A stretch of DNA of 64,000 nucleotides from JAAYGT01 sp050252075 (GTDB lineage: Bacteria > Pseudomonadota > Gammaproteobacteria > Burkholderiales > Burkholderiaceae_B), in contig JBFWLP010000002.1 of assembly GCA_050252075.1 (NCBI GenBank), positions 1 to 64,000 of the forward strand. The letters are read 5' to 3'. Under the pieces are notes generated by a model. That model had not been told where the DNA came from and did not search any database. It saw only the letters and a program-made list of their open reading frames with translations. The translations under genes and the position numbers were made by a program. Shown here piece after piece: positions 33,355 to 43,214 of this stretch (positions are counted from its first letter, which is position 1; every line of letters begins with the position of its first letter).

Positions 33355-36012
33355 ATGCAGGAACGCTACAGTCCCAACGACGTCGAAAAAGCCGCCCACC
33401 AGAACTGGGAAGAGCGCGACGCTTATCGCGTAACCGAACACGCCACAGCCGCCGATGGTTCGGAAAAGCCCAAGTTTTACGCCTGCTCCATGCTGCCTTA
33501 CCCCAGCGGCAAGCTGCACATGGGACACGTGCGCAACTACACCATCAACGACATGATGACGCGCCAGCTGCGCATGCGCGGCTACAACGTTCTGATGCCC
33601 ATGGGGTGGGACGCCTTCGGCATGCCGGCCGAAAACGCCGCCATCAAATCGCAGGTACCGCCCGCCCAGTGGACCTACGACAACATTGCCTACATGAAAA
33701 AACAGATGAAGGCGATGGGGCTGGCGATCGACTGGTCGCGTGAAATGTGCGCCTGTGATCCGAAGTATTACAAGTGGAACCAGTGGCTCTTCCTGAAAAT
33801 GCTGGAAAAAGGCATTGCCTACCGCAAAACTCAGGTGGTGAACTGGGACCCCGTCGATCAAACCGTGCTGGCCAACGAACAGGTGGTCGACGGTCGTGGC
33901 TGGCGCTCGGGCGCACCGGTGGAAAAGCGGGAGATTCCGGGTTATTACCTTCGTATTACCGATTATGCCCAGGAACTGCTTGAGCAGGTGCAAACCGGCC
34001 TGCCCGGCTGGCCCGAGCGCGTGCGTCTCATGCAAGAGAACTGGATCGGCAAAAGCGAAGGGGTGCGCTTTGCCTTCACCCACACCATTTGCGATGACAA
34101 CGGCCGGCTCATCCAGGACGGCCGCATGTACGTGTTCACCACGCGGGCCGACACGATCATGGGGGTCACCTTTTGCGCGGTCGCGCCGGAACACCCCCTG
34201 GCAACCCACGCCGCAACCACCAATCCCGAACTTGCACAGTTCATCGAAGCATGCAAACTGGGCGGCACCACCGAAGCCGAGATGGCAACCCGCGAGAAAG
34301 AAGGCATGCCTACCGGGCTGACCGTTACGCACCCTCTTACGGGTGAAGACGTCGACGTGTGGGTGGGCAATTACGTACTCATGAGCTACGGCGACGGGGC
34401 GGTCATGGGCGTACCGGGCCACGACGAGCGCGATTTTGCCTTTGCACGCAAATATGGGCTGCCCATCCGGCAAGTGGTGCACATCGAAGGAAAGGCCTAC
34501 TCCACCGAACAATGGGACGACTGGTACGCTGACAAGCAACAAGGCGTCACCATTCAGTCGGGCCGCTACGATGGCCTAACCTTCCGGCAGGCCGTCGACG
34601 CCATCGCCACCGACCTGCAGGCCAAAGGCCTGGGCGAAAAGCAAACCACGTGGCGGCTGCGCGATTGGGGCATTTCCCGGCAGCGTTATTGGGGCACCCC
34701 GATTCCCATCATCCATTGCGAAGACTGCGGCCCGGTACCGGTTCCGGAAAAGGATCTGCCCGTCGTTCTCCCGGAGAACCTGATTCCCGACGGATCCGGC
34801 AACCCGCTGGCAAAGAACGAAGCCTTTTTGTCCTGCCATTGCCCGCAATGCGGCAAGCCGGCGCGTCGGGAAACCGACACCATGGATACCTTTGTCGACT
34901 CGTCATGGTATTTCATGCGCTATACCTCGCCCGGCAACGATCAGGCCATGGTGGATCCGCGCAACGATTACTGGATGCCCATGGACCAGTACATCGGCGG
35001 CATCGAGCACGCCGTCATGCACTTGCTTTATGCGCGCTTCTGGACACGCGTCATGCGCGATCTGGGGCTGGTGAAATTCAGCGAACCATTCACCCGGCTA
35101 CTCTGCCAGGGCATGGTGCTGAACCATATCTACTCCCGCAAGAACGCCCACGGAGGAATCGAATATTTCTGGCCCGAACAGGTGCAGAACGTTTACGACG
35201 CCAAAGGCGCCATTATCGGCGCCACACTGCTTTCCGACGGCTCTTCGGTCGAGTACGGCGGCATTGGCACCATGTCCAAGTCCAAGAACAACGGCGTCGA
35301 CCCGCAATCGCTCATCGACAGCATGGGGGCCGACACCGCACGGCTGTTCGTCATGTTCGCCAGCCCTCCCGAGCAAACCCTAGAATGGTCGGACTCCGGC
35401 GTCGACGGAGCCAACCGGTTCCTGCGCAAGCTGTGGACATTCGCCTACAACCATCGCACAGAAATCGCCGCCGGCCTCGACGCCCCGGCCGGCTGGGAAA
35501 ACCTGGACGACGCCTCGAAAACATTGCGCCGGGAAATGCACGGTCTGCTGCGGCAGGCCGACTACGACTACCAGCGCATCCAGTACAACACCGTGGTATC
35601 CACCTGCATGAAAATGCTCAACGCGCTCGATGCAGCCAATCTTCCGCAAGGTGCCGCCGCCGGCAAGGCACTGGCGGAAAGCGTTTCCATTGTGCTGCGT
35701 GTGCTTTATCCGGTAGTGCCGCACATTACATGGCGGTTGTGGAACGAACTGGGCTACGTACGCCTGTACGGTGACTTGCTCGATGCGCCCTGGCCCCAGG
35801 TCGACGAAAAAGCACTGGTCGCCGACGAGCTCGAACTCGTCCTGCAGGTGAACGGCAAGCTGCGTGGCGCCATTACCGTCGCCAACGGGGCCGGCCGGGA
35901 AGCCATTGAACAGATCGCCCTGGCACACGAGGCCGTGGCAAAGTTTCTGGAAGGCCGCCCCCCGAAACGCGTGATTGTCGTGCCGGGTAAACTGGTCAAC
36001 GTGGTCGGTTAA
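33355..36012 (+). CDS. leuS: Leucyl-tRNA synthetase
   Basis: The 885-residue class I synthetase has HIGH-type HMGH at 55-58 (in PYPSGKLHMGHVRNYT) and the KMSKS loop MSKSKNN starting at 640. The CP1 editing domain lies between about 220 and 420. The zinc-domain region near 455-515 carries Cys pairs (CEDC and CHCPQC). All catalytic signatures are present. It leads the leuS-lptE-holA-proA cluster that is typical of Burkholderiales. Confidence 0.98.
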   Translation: MQERYSPNDVEKAAHQNWEERDAYRVTEHATAADGSEKPKFYACSMLPYPSGKLHMGHVRNYTINDMMTRQLRMRGYNVLMPMGWDAFGMPAENAAIKSQVPPAQWTYDNIAYMKKQMKAMGLAIDWSREMCACDPKYYKWNQWLFLKMLEKGIAYRKTQVVNWDPVDQTVLANEQVVDGRGWRSGAPVEKREIPGYYLRITDYAQELLEQVQTGLPGWPERVRLMQENWIGKSEGVRFAFTHTICDDNGRLIQDGRMYVFTTRADTIMGVTFCAVAPEHPLATHAATTNPELAQFIEACKLGGTTEAEMATREKEGMPTGLTVTHPLTGEDVDVWVGNYVLMSYGDGAVMGVPGHDERDFAFARKYGLPIRQVVHIEGKAYSTEQWDDWYADKQQGVTIQSGRYDGLTFRQAVDAIATDLQAKGLGEKQTTWRLRDWGISRQRYWGTPIPIIHCEDCGPVPVPEKDLPVVLPENLIPDGSGNPLAKNEAFLSCHCPQCGKPARRETDTMDTFVDSSWYFMRYTSPGNDQAMVDPRNDYWMPMDQYIGGIEHAVMHLLYARFWTRVMRDLGLVKFSEPFTRLLCQGMVLNHIYSRKNAHGGIEYFWPEQVQNVYDAKGAIIGATLLSDGSSVEYGGIGTMSKSKNNGVDPQSLIDSMGADTARLFVMFASPPEQTLEWSDSGVDGANRFLRKLWTFAYNHRTEIAAGLDAPAGWENLDDASKTLRREMHGLLRQADYDYQRIQYNTVVSTCMKMLNALDAANLPQGAAAGKALAESVSIVLRVLYPVVPHITWRLWNELGYVRLYGDLLDAPWPQVDEKALVADELELVLQVNGKLRGAITVANGAGREAIEQIALAHEAVAKFLEGRPPKRVIVVPGKLVNVVG

Positions 36013-36029
36013 CGTTTACGGAAAAAGTC

Positions 36030-36689
36030 ATGGCCAGTGCATTGTTCCCGCTCTTGTCCGCTGTTGAACGCTTCGGCAAGGCGCTGGCTTGCCTGGCGCT
36101 TTGCGGACTGGTGGCGGCATGCGGCTTTCAGCTCAAAGGCACCAGTCCGCTGCCTTTTTCCACCCTACACACCAATATTCCGGCGAACACGCACCTGGGC
36201 GCCGCCCTGCAACGTGCACTGCAGGCCAGTTCCCCGGGCCTGCAGTTCGTGGCCGACCCCGCCCAGGCACAAGTCATTGTGCAGCAGCTGGCCATCAATG
36301 AATGGCTGCGCGAGCTCTCGCTCGACGCCCAGGGCCGCGTCGAGGAATACGAACTGAATCTCGAATTCACGTTCCAGGCGATCGATCCCCAGGGGCGCCT
36401 GATACTTCCGCCCACCACGCTGCGATCCACCCGCGAATTGCCCTACGACGATGCACAGGTGCAGGCCAAGCAGGGGGAAATCGAAACCGTGTTCCGGTCA
36501 ATGCGCCAGTCGCTGGTCGAACGCATTGTTTTCCTGCTTTCGTCTCCGGCCGTGAAAGCCGCCTACGAAAACCCGCAAAGCCAGCCCTACCAGGATACCT
36601 TGACCGCTCCTGCGCAGCCGCGACCCGATCCAGCCAAACCGCATTTATGGGGAGCGCCAAAAGTCGATTCGGGCCTGAACGGTTTGTAG
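36030..36689 (+). CDS. lptE: LPS-assembly lipoprotein LptE
   Basis: The 219-residue protein has a lipoprotein signal with lipobox LVAAC (Cys near residue 31), then GFQLKGTSPLPFSTLH, the typical LptE start. It forms the plug of the outer-membrane LptD translocon for lipopolysaccharide. The position between leuS and holA is diagnostic. The C-terminus is Pro/Gln-rich and poorly conserved. Confidence 0.94.
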   Translation: MASALFPLLSAVERFGKALACLALCGLVAACGFQLKGTSPLPFSTLHTNIPANTHLGAALQRALQASSPGLQFVADPAQAQVIVQQLAINEWLRELSLDAQGRVEEYELNLEFTFQAIDPQGRLILPPTTLRSTRELPYDDAQVQAKQGEIETVFRSMRQSLVERIVFLLSSPAVKAAYENPQSQPYQDTLTAPAQPRPDPAKPHLWGAPKVDSGLNGL

Positions 36690-36693
36690 CCCC

Positions 36694-37758
36694 ATGAGCC
36701 GTCGCATCGACCCCGATCAACTGGACGATCAGCTTCGCACGAACGGCATCCAGTCGGTCGCTCCCATGATCATCGTTACCGGTGACGAGCCTTTATTGCG
36801 TCTGGAAGCGGGCGACAGCCTGCGATCCGCCGCGCTGGCTGCCGGCTATTCCGATCGGCAAAGCCTGGTGCTGGACGCCCGTAGCGACTGGTCCGAGGTA
36901 TTGGCAGCCCTGCAGAATGTGTCGCTCTTCGGCGACAAGCGACTGCTGGAACTGGCCATCCCCACCGGCAAGCCCGGCAAGACCGGGGCCGATACGCTGC
37001 AGAAACTTGCCGCCCTGGCGCAGGGCAACAACATTACAGACACCTTTGTGGTGCTCGCCCTGCCACGCCTGGATAAAACAACGCGAAGCGCCAAATGGGC
37101 CCAGGCGATTTTCCAGGCGGCTGCCTGCATTGACATCCCTTCGGTCAGCCGCCAGGCACTGCCGCAATGGATTGCGGCGCGCCTGAAAAAACAGCGCCAG
37201 ACACTCGAGCGCAGCACGCTGGAATGGATGGCGGACAAAGTCGAAGGCAATCTGCTGGCGGCCCACCAGGAGATCCTGAAGCTGGGGCTGGTCTATCCGG
37301 AAGGCCAGATCAGTGCCGGCGATGTACAACGCGCCGTCCTGAATGTCGCCCGTTACGACGTGTTCGGCCTGCGTGACGCCATGCTTGCCGGGAATGCGCA
37401 TCGTGCACTGACCATTCTGGCCGGCCTGAAGGCTGAAGGCGAGGCGCTTCCCCTTGTGTTTTGGGCGGTCGGCGACGAAGTTCGGGTTCTGGCACGGCTT
37501 TCCCATGCCCGGGCGGCGGGCGCCTTCAGCACCGAGCTTAGAAAGCACCGAGTATTCGGCGCCCGCGAACAAGGGCTGACACACACATTGAACCGGGTAC
37601 CGGCCGGCGCCTGGCCGGCCCTGGTTCAGCACGCGCACGATATCGACCGCCTGATCAAAGGCCTGAAGGTGCCCGGCCGCCTGGACGACCCCTGGGAAGA
37701 ACTTTCACGCCTGATTCTGCGCCTTACCTCCGGCGCCGCAGCACGGCCGGCCAACTAA
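36694..37758 (+). CDS. holA: DNA polymerase III delta subunit
   Basis: The 354-residue clamp-loader subunit has the delta N-terminal part (VTGDEPLLRLEAGDSLRSAA), the AAA+-like middle (VVLALPRLDKTTRSAKWAQA) and the C-terminal collar helices. It opens the beta clamp. It lies four bases after lptE. Confidence 0.94.
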   Translation: MSRRIDPDQLDDQLRTNGIQSVAPMIIVTGDEPLLRLEAGDSLRSAALAAGYSDRQSLVLDARSDWSEVLAALQNVSLFGDKRLLELAIPTGKPGKTGADTLQKLAALAQGNNITDTFVVLALPRLDKTTRSAKWAQAIFQAAACIDIPSVSRQALPQWIAARLKKQRQTLERSTLEWMADKVEGNLLAAHQEILKLGLVYPEGQISAGDVQRAVLNVARYDVFGLRDAMLAGNAHRALTILAGLKAEGEALPLVFWAVGDEVRVLARLSHARAAGAFSTELRKHRVFGAREQGLTHTLNRVPAGAWPALVQHAHDIDRLIKGLKVPGRLDDPWEELSRLILRLTSGAAARPAN

Positions 37759-37818
37759 TGGGATAATTCCTTATCCAGTGAGCGCAGCTCCGATTTTCGT
37801 TTTACCGTGTTCCCCACC

Positions 37819-39081
37819 ATGACTTCCGAAACCACCTCCGATATTCGTTCCCTTGGCCGCCGCGCACGCGAAGCCGCTGCCGTCATGCGTACGGCCACAG
37901 GGTCGGCCAAGTCGCGTGCCCTGCGAGCCATGGCCGCACAGCTGCAGGAACAGAAAGCATTTCTTCAGGCCGAGAACGAAAAAGATCTGGCTGCCGCGCA
38001 GGCTCGCCGGCTGGAACCCGCCCTGGTCGACCGCCTGGCCCTGTCGGACAAGGCATTGAACACCATGGCTCAGGGTTTGCAGCAAATCGCCGACATGCCC
38101 GATCCGGTAGGCAGCATTACCGCCAGCACGATTCGCCCCAACGGCATGCGTGTCGCTCAAATGCGCGTGCCGCTGGGTGTCATAGGAATCATTTACGAAT
38201 CCCGTCCCAACGTCACCATCGATGCGGCCGCGCTATGCCTGAAATCGGGCAACGCCACCATTTTGCGTGGCGGCAGCGAGGCCATACATTCCAATATCGC
38301 ACTGGGCCGGGTTATCCGCCACGGCCTGGACCAGGCCGGATTGCCGGCCAACGCCGTTCAGGTGGTACAAACCACCGACCGCGCGGCCGTAGGCGAGCTG
38401 GTCACACTTACCGACTACATCGACGTTATCGTTCCGCGCGGTGGAAAAGGCCTGATCGCACGCCTTGCACAAGAGGCCCGTGTGCCGCTCATCAAGCACC
38501 TGGACGGCAATTGCCATGTGTATGTCGATCAGGCAGCCGATCTCGACAAAGCCCACGACATTGCCGTCAATGCCAAAACCTACCGCTACGGCATTTGCGG
38601 CGCCATGGAAACCTTGCTGGTGCATGGCGATATCGCCCCCCGGTTTCTGCCCCGGCTTGCCGAAACCTTGGCCGGCAAGGGTGTGGAATTGCGCGGATGC
38701 GATCGCACGCGCGAATTGATCAGCTCGGCGGTTCCCGCCACGGAATCCGACTGGGAAACCGAGTTCCTGGGCCCCATACTGGCCATACGCGTCGTTGCCG
38801 ACATTGATCAGGCCATCGCCCATATTGCCCGCTACGGCTCCGAACACACCGAATCGATTGTCACCGAAAACCTGGGCGCGGCCACACGCTTTCAGCGCGA
38901 GGTCGACTCCAGCTCGGTTTACGTGAACTTGCCCACCTGCTTTGCCGACGGCTTCGAGTACGGTCTGGGTGCCGAGATCGGCATTTCCACGAACCGCCTT
39001 CACGCCCGCGGGCCGGTAGGCCTGGAAGGCCTGACCACCCTGAAATGGGTACTCACCGGCGATGGCCAGTTACGCGGCTAA
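37819..39081 (+). CDS. proA: Gamma-glutamyl phosphate reductase
   Basis: The 420-residue enzyme reduces gamma-glutamyl phosphate to the semialdehyde in proline synthesis. Visible are PLGVIGIIYESRPNVTIDAA near 117-136, LKSGNATILRGGSEA near 139, and the catalytic cysteine in YRYGICGAMETLL near 255. ATG at 37819 was chosen over GTG at 37807 because the family starts there. It has no proB neighbour here. Confidence 0.97.
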   Translation: MTSETTSDIRSLGRRAREAAAVMRTATGSAKSRALRAMAAQLQEQKAFLQAENEKDLAAAQARRLEPALVDRLALSDKALNTMAQGLQQIADMPDPVGSITASTIRPNGMRVAQMRVPLGVIGIIYESRPNVTIDAAALCLKSGNATILRGGSEAIHSNIALGRVIRHGLDQAGLPANAVQVVQTTDRAAVGELVTLTDYIDVIVPRGGKGLIARLAQEARVPLIKHLDGNCHVYVDQAADLDKAHDIAVNAKTYRYGICGAMETLLVHGDIAPRFLPRLAETLAGKGVELRGCDRTRELISSAVPATESDWETEFLGPILAIRVVADIDQAIAHIARYGSEHTESIVTENLGAATRFQREVDSSSVYVNLPTCFADGFEYGLGAEIGISTNRLHARGPVGLEGLTTLKWVLTGDGQLRG

Positions 39082-39099
39082 CGGCATACGGCGCTCACG

Positions 39100-39516
39100 A
39101 TGCTCTGGATAAAAACCTTTCATATTGTCTTCGTCACTTCCTGGTTTGCAGGCTTGTTTTACCTGCCGCGCATTTACGTAAACCTGGCTCAGAACCACGA
39201 CGACGCCACCACACAGTGCCTGCTGGGCATGGCACACCGTCTGTACCGTTTCATGACTCCCCTGGCCTATCTGGCGGTGGGTCTGGGCCTGTGGCTCTAT
39301 CTTGGTTACGGCCTGGGCCAAGGCCAGGGCTGGATGCACGCCAAGCTGGCTGCCGTGCTCGCACTGATCGTGTTTCACTGGGCGTGCGGCCGCATGTTGC
39401 AAACGTTCAGGAAAGGCGAGAACCGGCGCAGCCATGTCTTCTACCGGTGGTTCAACGAACTTCCCGTGGTATTGCTCGTCATTGTCGTTGCGCTCGTCGT
39501 GCTGCGACCTTTCTAA
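39100..39516 (+). CDS. hemJ: HemJ-like protoporphyrinogen oxidase (CopD/UPF0093 family)
   Basis: The 138-residue membrane protein has four helices and the family hallmarks: the His in helix 1 (KTFHIVFVTSWFAGLFYLPR, near residues 5-24), and MHAKLAAVL near 79-87 with the conserved Lys. HemJ oxidises protoporphyrinogen IX in bacteria lacking HemG and HemY. Small CopD-like proteins share the fold, so activity is inferred. It follows proA by 18 bases and precedes the RNA methyltransferase by 9. Confidence 0.88.
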   Translation: MLWIKTFHIVFVTSWFAGLFYLPRIYVNLAQNHDDATTQCLLGMAHRLYRFMTPLAYLAVGLGLWLYLGYGLGQGQGWMHAKLAAVLALIVFHWACGRMLQTFRKGENRRSHVFYRWFNELPVVLLVIVVALVVLRPF

Positions 39517-39525
39517 TACACCTTC

Positions 39526-40986
39526 ATGACTGACGCCAAAAACACGAAAACCCTCACACTGAAGAAAAAGCCGGCTCCTGCGCAAGAATCCGGCACGCCC
39601 GACACACGCGCCAAACGCAGCGGCGCCCGGGCACGCCGTGTGGCCTTGCAGGAAAAGGAAAGGGAAAAACTCGCCAGGCCCTTGCCAGCGTCACCGGTCG
39701 TATCGGAACAACCATTGAAAGTGCCCGGCGCCTCCCCGGCCACATCCGGCGCGCCCCCGGCAGATCACAGGGTGCGCAGCGCCCGCGCCCAGCCCAAACC
39801 ACGGCAGCGTGACCGGCCCTTGCTCGACCCTGGCCAGATATTCCGTGTCTTCACGCCCTGCCCCCAGGGCCTTGAGCACGCCCTGGAAGCCGAGCTGCAG
39901 GCGCTGGGGTTCGACGATGCCAAAGCCTCGCGGGCAGGCTGCGAATTCCACACCCACTGGACCGGCATCCTGAAAGTGAATCTGTACTCCCGCCTGGCCA
40001 CGCGCGTGCTGGTTCAGGTCGCCCGGGCACCGGTACGCCATGAAGACGATATCCTGGCGCTGGCCGCCGACACCCCCTGGGAATACTGGTTCGGGCCCGA
40101 TCACACCCTGCGCGTGGACACCTCGGCCGTGCGCAGCCCCATGCAAAGCCTGCAGTACTGCAACCTGCGTGCCAAGGACGGTATTTGTGACCGCCTGCGC
40201 GAGCGCGAAGGCGCACGCCCCAGCATTGATACCGTACGGCCCGATGCCCGGGTACACCTGTTTCTGGACGAAACCAGCGCCACGCTGTACCTGGACACCT
40301 CGGGCGAATCCCTGTTCAAGCGCGGTTGGCGGCTCGACAAAGGGGAAGCCCCCCTGCGCGAAAACCTGGCCGCCGGCCTGCTGGCACTCTCGGGATGGGA
40401 TCCCTCCCAGGCCCTTATGGACCCTTTCTGCGGCAGCGGCACGATACTTATCGAAGCCGCCGGAATTGCGCTGGGTGTACCTGCGGGCATTTGGCGCCCA
40501 TTCGCCTTTGAGCGCCTGCGCAACCACGATGAACGCCATTGGCGGGATCTGAAAGAGGAAGCGCGCTCGAATATCGCCGGCCAGCTGGAGTGTCCTATTG
40601 TGGGCTACGACCTGGATCCGCTGGCCATTGAGGCCGCCCGCAACAACCTTGAACGGGCATGGCTGACGCCCGACTCCATTCGCTTCGAAGTCGGTGATGC
40701 GCGCCATGTGCCCCCTGTTGCGCCAACCGGTTGGCTGGTAACCAATCCGCCTTACGGTGAGCGTCTTCCCGAAGACGACCAGAACCTGTGGCAAGACTGG
40801 GCCGCCAATCTGAAACACCACTATGCCGGCTGGCACGTCAATGTGATTTCCAGTGATCTCGACCTGCCCAAGCACATGCGGCTGAAGCCGGTACGCCGCC
40901 ATCCGCTTTACAACGGCGCACTCGATTGCCGGCTGTTTTCCTTCGACATGGTCGAATCCAGCTACCGTCGAACCCCCGGCAGCTAA
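39526..40986 (+). CDS. THUMP-domain class I RNA methyltransferase (RlmL-like, single domain)
   Basis: The product has 486 residues. The first 100 are a disordered Lys/Arg/Pro-rich tail. A THUMP domain (about 110-230) is followed by a Rossmann methyltransferase with DPFCGSGTILIEAAG at 299-313, VGYDLDPLAIEAARNNLE near 365 and the N-6 adenine or N2-guanine type NPPYGERL at 407-414. This matches the RlmL half that methylates G2445 of 23S rRNA. The second (RlmK) domain of the enterobacterial fusion is absent. The start is the ATG at 39526. It converges with the aldo/keto reductase and the ends overlap by 4 bases. Confidence 0.9.
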   Translation: MTDAKNTKTLTLKKKPAPAQESGTPDTRAKRSGARARRVALQEKEREKLARPLPASPVVSEQPLKVPGASPATSGAPPADHRVRSARAQPKPRQRDRPLLDPGQIFRVFTPCPQGLEHALEAELQALGFDDAKASRAGCEFHTHWTGILKVNLYSRLATRVLVQVARAPVRHEDDILALAADTPWEYWFGPDHTLRVDTSAVRSPMQSLQYCNLRAKDGICDRLREREGARPSIDTVRPDARVHLFLDETSATLYLDTSGESLFKRGWRLDKGEAPLRENLAAGLLALSGWDPSQALMDPFCGSGTILIEAAGIALGVPAGIWRPFAFERLRNHDERHWRDLKEEARSNIAGQLECPIVGYDLDPLAIEAARNNLERAWLTPDSIRFEVGDARHVPPVAPTGWLVTNPPYGERLPEDDQNLWQDWAANLKHHYAGWHVNVISSDLDLPKHMRLKPVRRHPLYNGALDCRLFSFDMVESSYRRTPGS

Positions 40987-41948
40987 GCCATGGGCAAACT
41001 GTCGACCAGTTCCGCCATCCGGCGGCGCTGACCCGCATCCGGCAAAAGGCCCATCCCGCCGCGCAGGTTATCCAGCATGTTTTGCGCTTTGCTGGTGGCC
41101 GGCGTAATGGCGGTAACGTCGGCATGGCCGGCCACATACTTCAGGAAAAACTGGGCCCAGGTTTGTGCGCCGAAATCCGCCGCCCAGCCGGGCAACGATT
41201 GATCACGCACGCGGCGCCACAAACGCGTTCGCCCGAACGGCGCATACACCAGTACGCCGATACCCCGGTCCCGTGCCAGAGGCAGTATGGTTTCTTCGGC
41301 AAAACGGTCGTCAATGGCGTAGTTCGTGCCGATGAAATCCAGGGGCTCGCGTTTCATGAGCTCGACCAGCGCTTCGTATTGGCTGGGAAACGTGGTGGTG
41401 ACCCCCAGGTAGCGAATACGCCCCTGCTGTTTGTACTCTTTCAGCAACGGTAACTGCGTGGCGATGTCGCCCATGTTGTGAATCTGGACCAGGTCAATCA
41501 CCGGTTTGCCGGCACGCGCGAACGAGCGCTCCAGCTGCGCAAGCGCGGCCTGCCTGTCGGCTTTCCCGCCCCCGAAACCCGCCACGTTCAGCTTTGTGGC
41601 CCAGAACAGCGCGTTTGTAATGCCCAGTTGCCCGGCGATGGTTCCTGCCACCGCTTCCGACGCCCCATAGCTTGGTGCCGTGTCAAACACACGCCCGCCG
41701 CCCTCGACCATGGCCGCCATGACCGCCTTCAGCTCCTGAATGTCTTCGTCACGCGCCGCCTGCGAGAACGTGGCGGAGCTGCCTAATCCGATAATGGGCA
41801 GGCGTTCCCCACTGGAAGGAATGGCGCGCTGGATGAGCGCCGCCCGGGACGGCGATCCGGCAGCCCCTATCCTGCGGGATGCCGAACCCAGCGCCAGAAC
41901 ACCCGCACCAAGCATCCCCGCTTTCAACCACTCACGTCGTGTCGTCAT
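40983..41948 (-). CDS. Tat-exported aldo/keto reductase
   Basis: The 321-residue protein opens TTRREWLKAGMLGAGVLALG, a twin-arginine signal peptide, so it is probably periplasmic. The AKR catalytic tetrad is present: FDTAPSYG (Asp, Tyr) near 88-95, WATKL (Lys) near 116 and QIHNM (His) near 150. AKRs reduce carbonyls with NAD(P)H, and a periplasmic NADPH-dependent enzyme would need an exported cofactor as in glucose-fructose oxidoreductase. The start overlaps the carrier gene upstream by 17 bases, placing it last in the liv operon. Substrate unknown. Confidence 0.85.
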   Translation of the reverse strand: MTTRREWLKAGMLGAGVLALGSASRRIGAAGSPSRAALIQRAIPSSGERLPIIGLGSSATFSQAARDEDIQELKAVMAAMVEGGGRVFDTAPSYGASEAVAGTIAGQLGITNALFWATKLNVAGFGGGKADRQAALAQLERSFARAGKPVIDLVQIHNMGDIATQLPLLKEYKQQGRIRYLGVTTTFPSQYEALVELMKREPLDFIGTNYAIDDRFAEETILPLARDRGIGVLVYAPFGRTRLWRRVRDQSLPGWAADFGAQTWAQFFLKYVAGHADVTAITPATSKAQNMLDNLRGGMGLLPDAGQRRRMAELVDSLPMA

Positions 41949-43212
41949 TTGAACCCCCTTTCAGTTTCAGTTGGTGCCGGCGATAGCCCAGCCACACGCC
42001 CAGCACGCCCCATACCAGGGCCAGCGGCAGAACAAAGGCCGCCAGCCCCGCCAGACCAAAACCCAGACGCACAAGGATTCCTTCCGTCTGGGCGCCCAGC
42101 GCGTCACCCCCCCGATACACAAAGGTATCAATAAATGCCTTGGCCTTGTAGCGCTCGGCGCGGGGCACCACGGTAAACAGGGTTTCCCGGGCCGGCCGCA
42201 TGACGCCCCGCTGCACCGCACGAAACGCCGACTCAAAGGCGATCAGGGCTGCCAGTGTGCCGGCCAGCGCAAGCCCTGCGAAACCCAGCATAACCGTCAG
42301 CGGCAGCAAGACCATGGCAACGCCCACACCGCAACGCTTCATGATGTGCCCGGTAAGCACCGCCTGAAGCGCCAGCGTGGCAACCTGGGTAACAAGATCA
42401 ATGCGCGCAAAGACGGCCGCCCGCGTATCGGTATCCAGGGCAAGCTGTGCCACCATTTGCAGGCGGGTAAAGTACAGAAACGTGGCGATCACCGCCACCA
42501 TCACTACATAGCCGGCCACTGCCAGCAAATAGGGTGACGTCAGCAACAGGCGCAAACCCTCCCAGGCGCCGCCGCCGATGACGGCCTCGGAGGGGGCGGT
42601 CGATTCCGTTTCTGCGCGGGTGCTGAAAAATCCGGCAACGATCAGCGCCGCCACCAGGGCAAGCGCGCCGGCAAGCAGCAGGCTGGCAACGCCGAACCAC
42701 GACGCCAGCACCCCGGCCAGCGCCGGCCCGGCAATGGCCCCCAACGTTCCGCCGACGGCAATCGCCCCGAAGAGCCGCTCGCTCTGGTCGGCGGTAAAGC
42801 TGTCGGCCATAAATGCCCAGAAAAGCATCGTGGCAAACAGGTTGAACACACTGAACCATACGTAGAACACCTGGCCGCTGCGCACACCGACTTGCGCAGG
42901 CGCAAATGCCAGCAGGGCGTAAAACACCCCCAGACCCAGCGCAAAAAACAGATAGGTCACCGTCACAAAACGGCGGCGCCGGAAACGGCTGACCAGATAA
43001 CCGAATAGCGGATTGACCAGCAGCGTGACCAGCAGCGTTCCCAGAAACAGCCACCGTACGGCCTCGATGCCGCGCTGCATGCCCAGTGCCTCGCGCGCCG
43101 GGCGAACCACCATGAGTGCGGTAAGTATGCAAAAGAAAAACAGCCCCGCCAACAGCACCGGAACGATTTCGTGACGCCGCACCGTACTGAAAGTCTGGAG
43201 CAGCGATCGCAT
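41932..43212 (-). CDS. MFS-type carrier resembling NTP/NDP exchange (ATP/ADP translocase-like) proteins
   Basis: The 426-residue membrane protein has 12 helices. The motif VVRPAREALG near 34-43 and the segments FGYLVSRFRRRRFVTVTYLF and RGVMRPARETLFTVVPRAER resemble the COG3202-type carriers found in free-living proteobacteria, whose true substrates are undefined. The start at 43212 is two bases after the livF stop, so the gene belongs to the liv transcript. An open frame extends to 43587 but overlaps livF and is not used. Nucleotide exchange is inferred from remote resemblance only. Confidence 0.75.
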   Translation of the reverse strand: MRSLLQTFSTVRRHEIVPVLLAGLFFFCILTALMVVRPAREALGMQRGIEAVRWLFLGTLLVTLLVNPLFGYLVSRFRRRRFVTVTYLFFALGLGVFYALLAFAPAQVGVRSGQVFYVWFSVFNLFATMLFWAFMADSFTADQSERLFGAIAVGGTLGAIAGPALAGVLASWFGVASLLLAGALALVAALIVAGFFSTRAETESTAPSEAVIGGGAWEGLRLLLTSPYLLAVAGYVVMVAVIATFLYFTRLQMVAQLALDTDTRAAVFARIDLVTQVATLALQAVLTGHIMKRCGVGVAMVLLPLTVMLGFAGLALAGTLAALIAFESAFRAVQRGVMRPARETLFTVVPRAERYKAKAFIDTFVYRGGDALGAQTEGILVRLGFGLAGLAAFVLPLALVWGVLGVWLGYRRHQLKLKGGSNDDTT

Positions 43213-43214
43213 GA

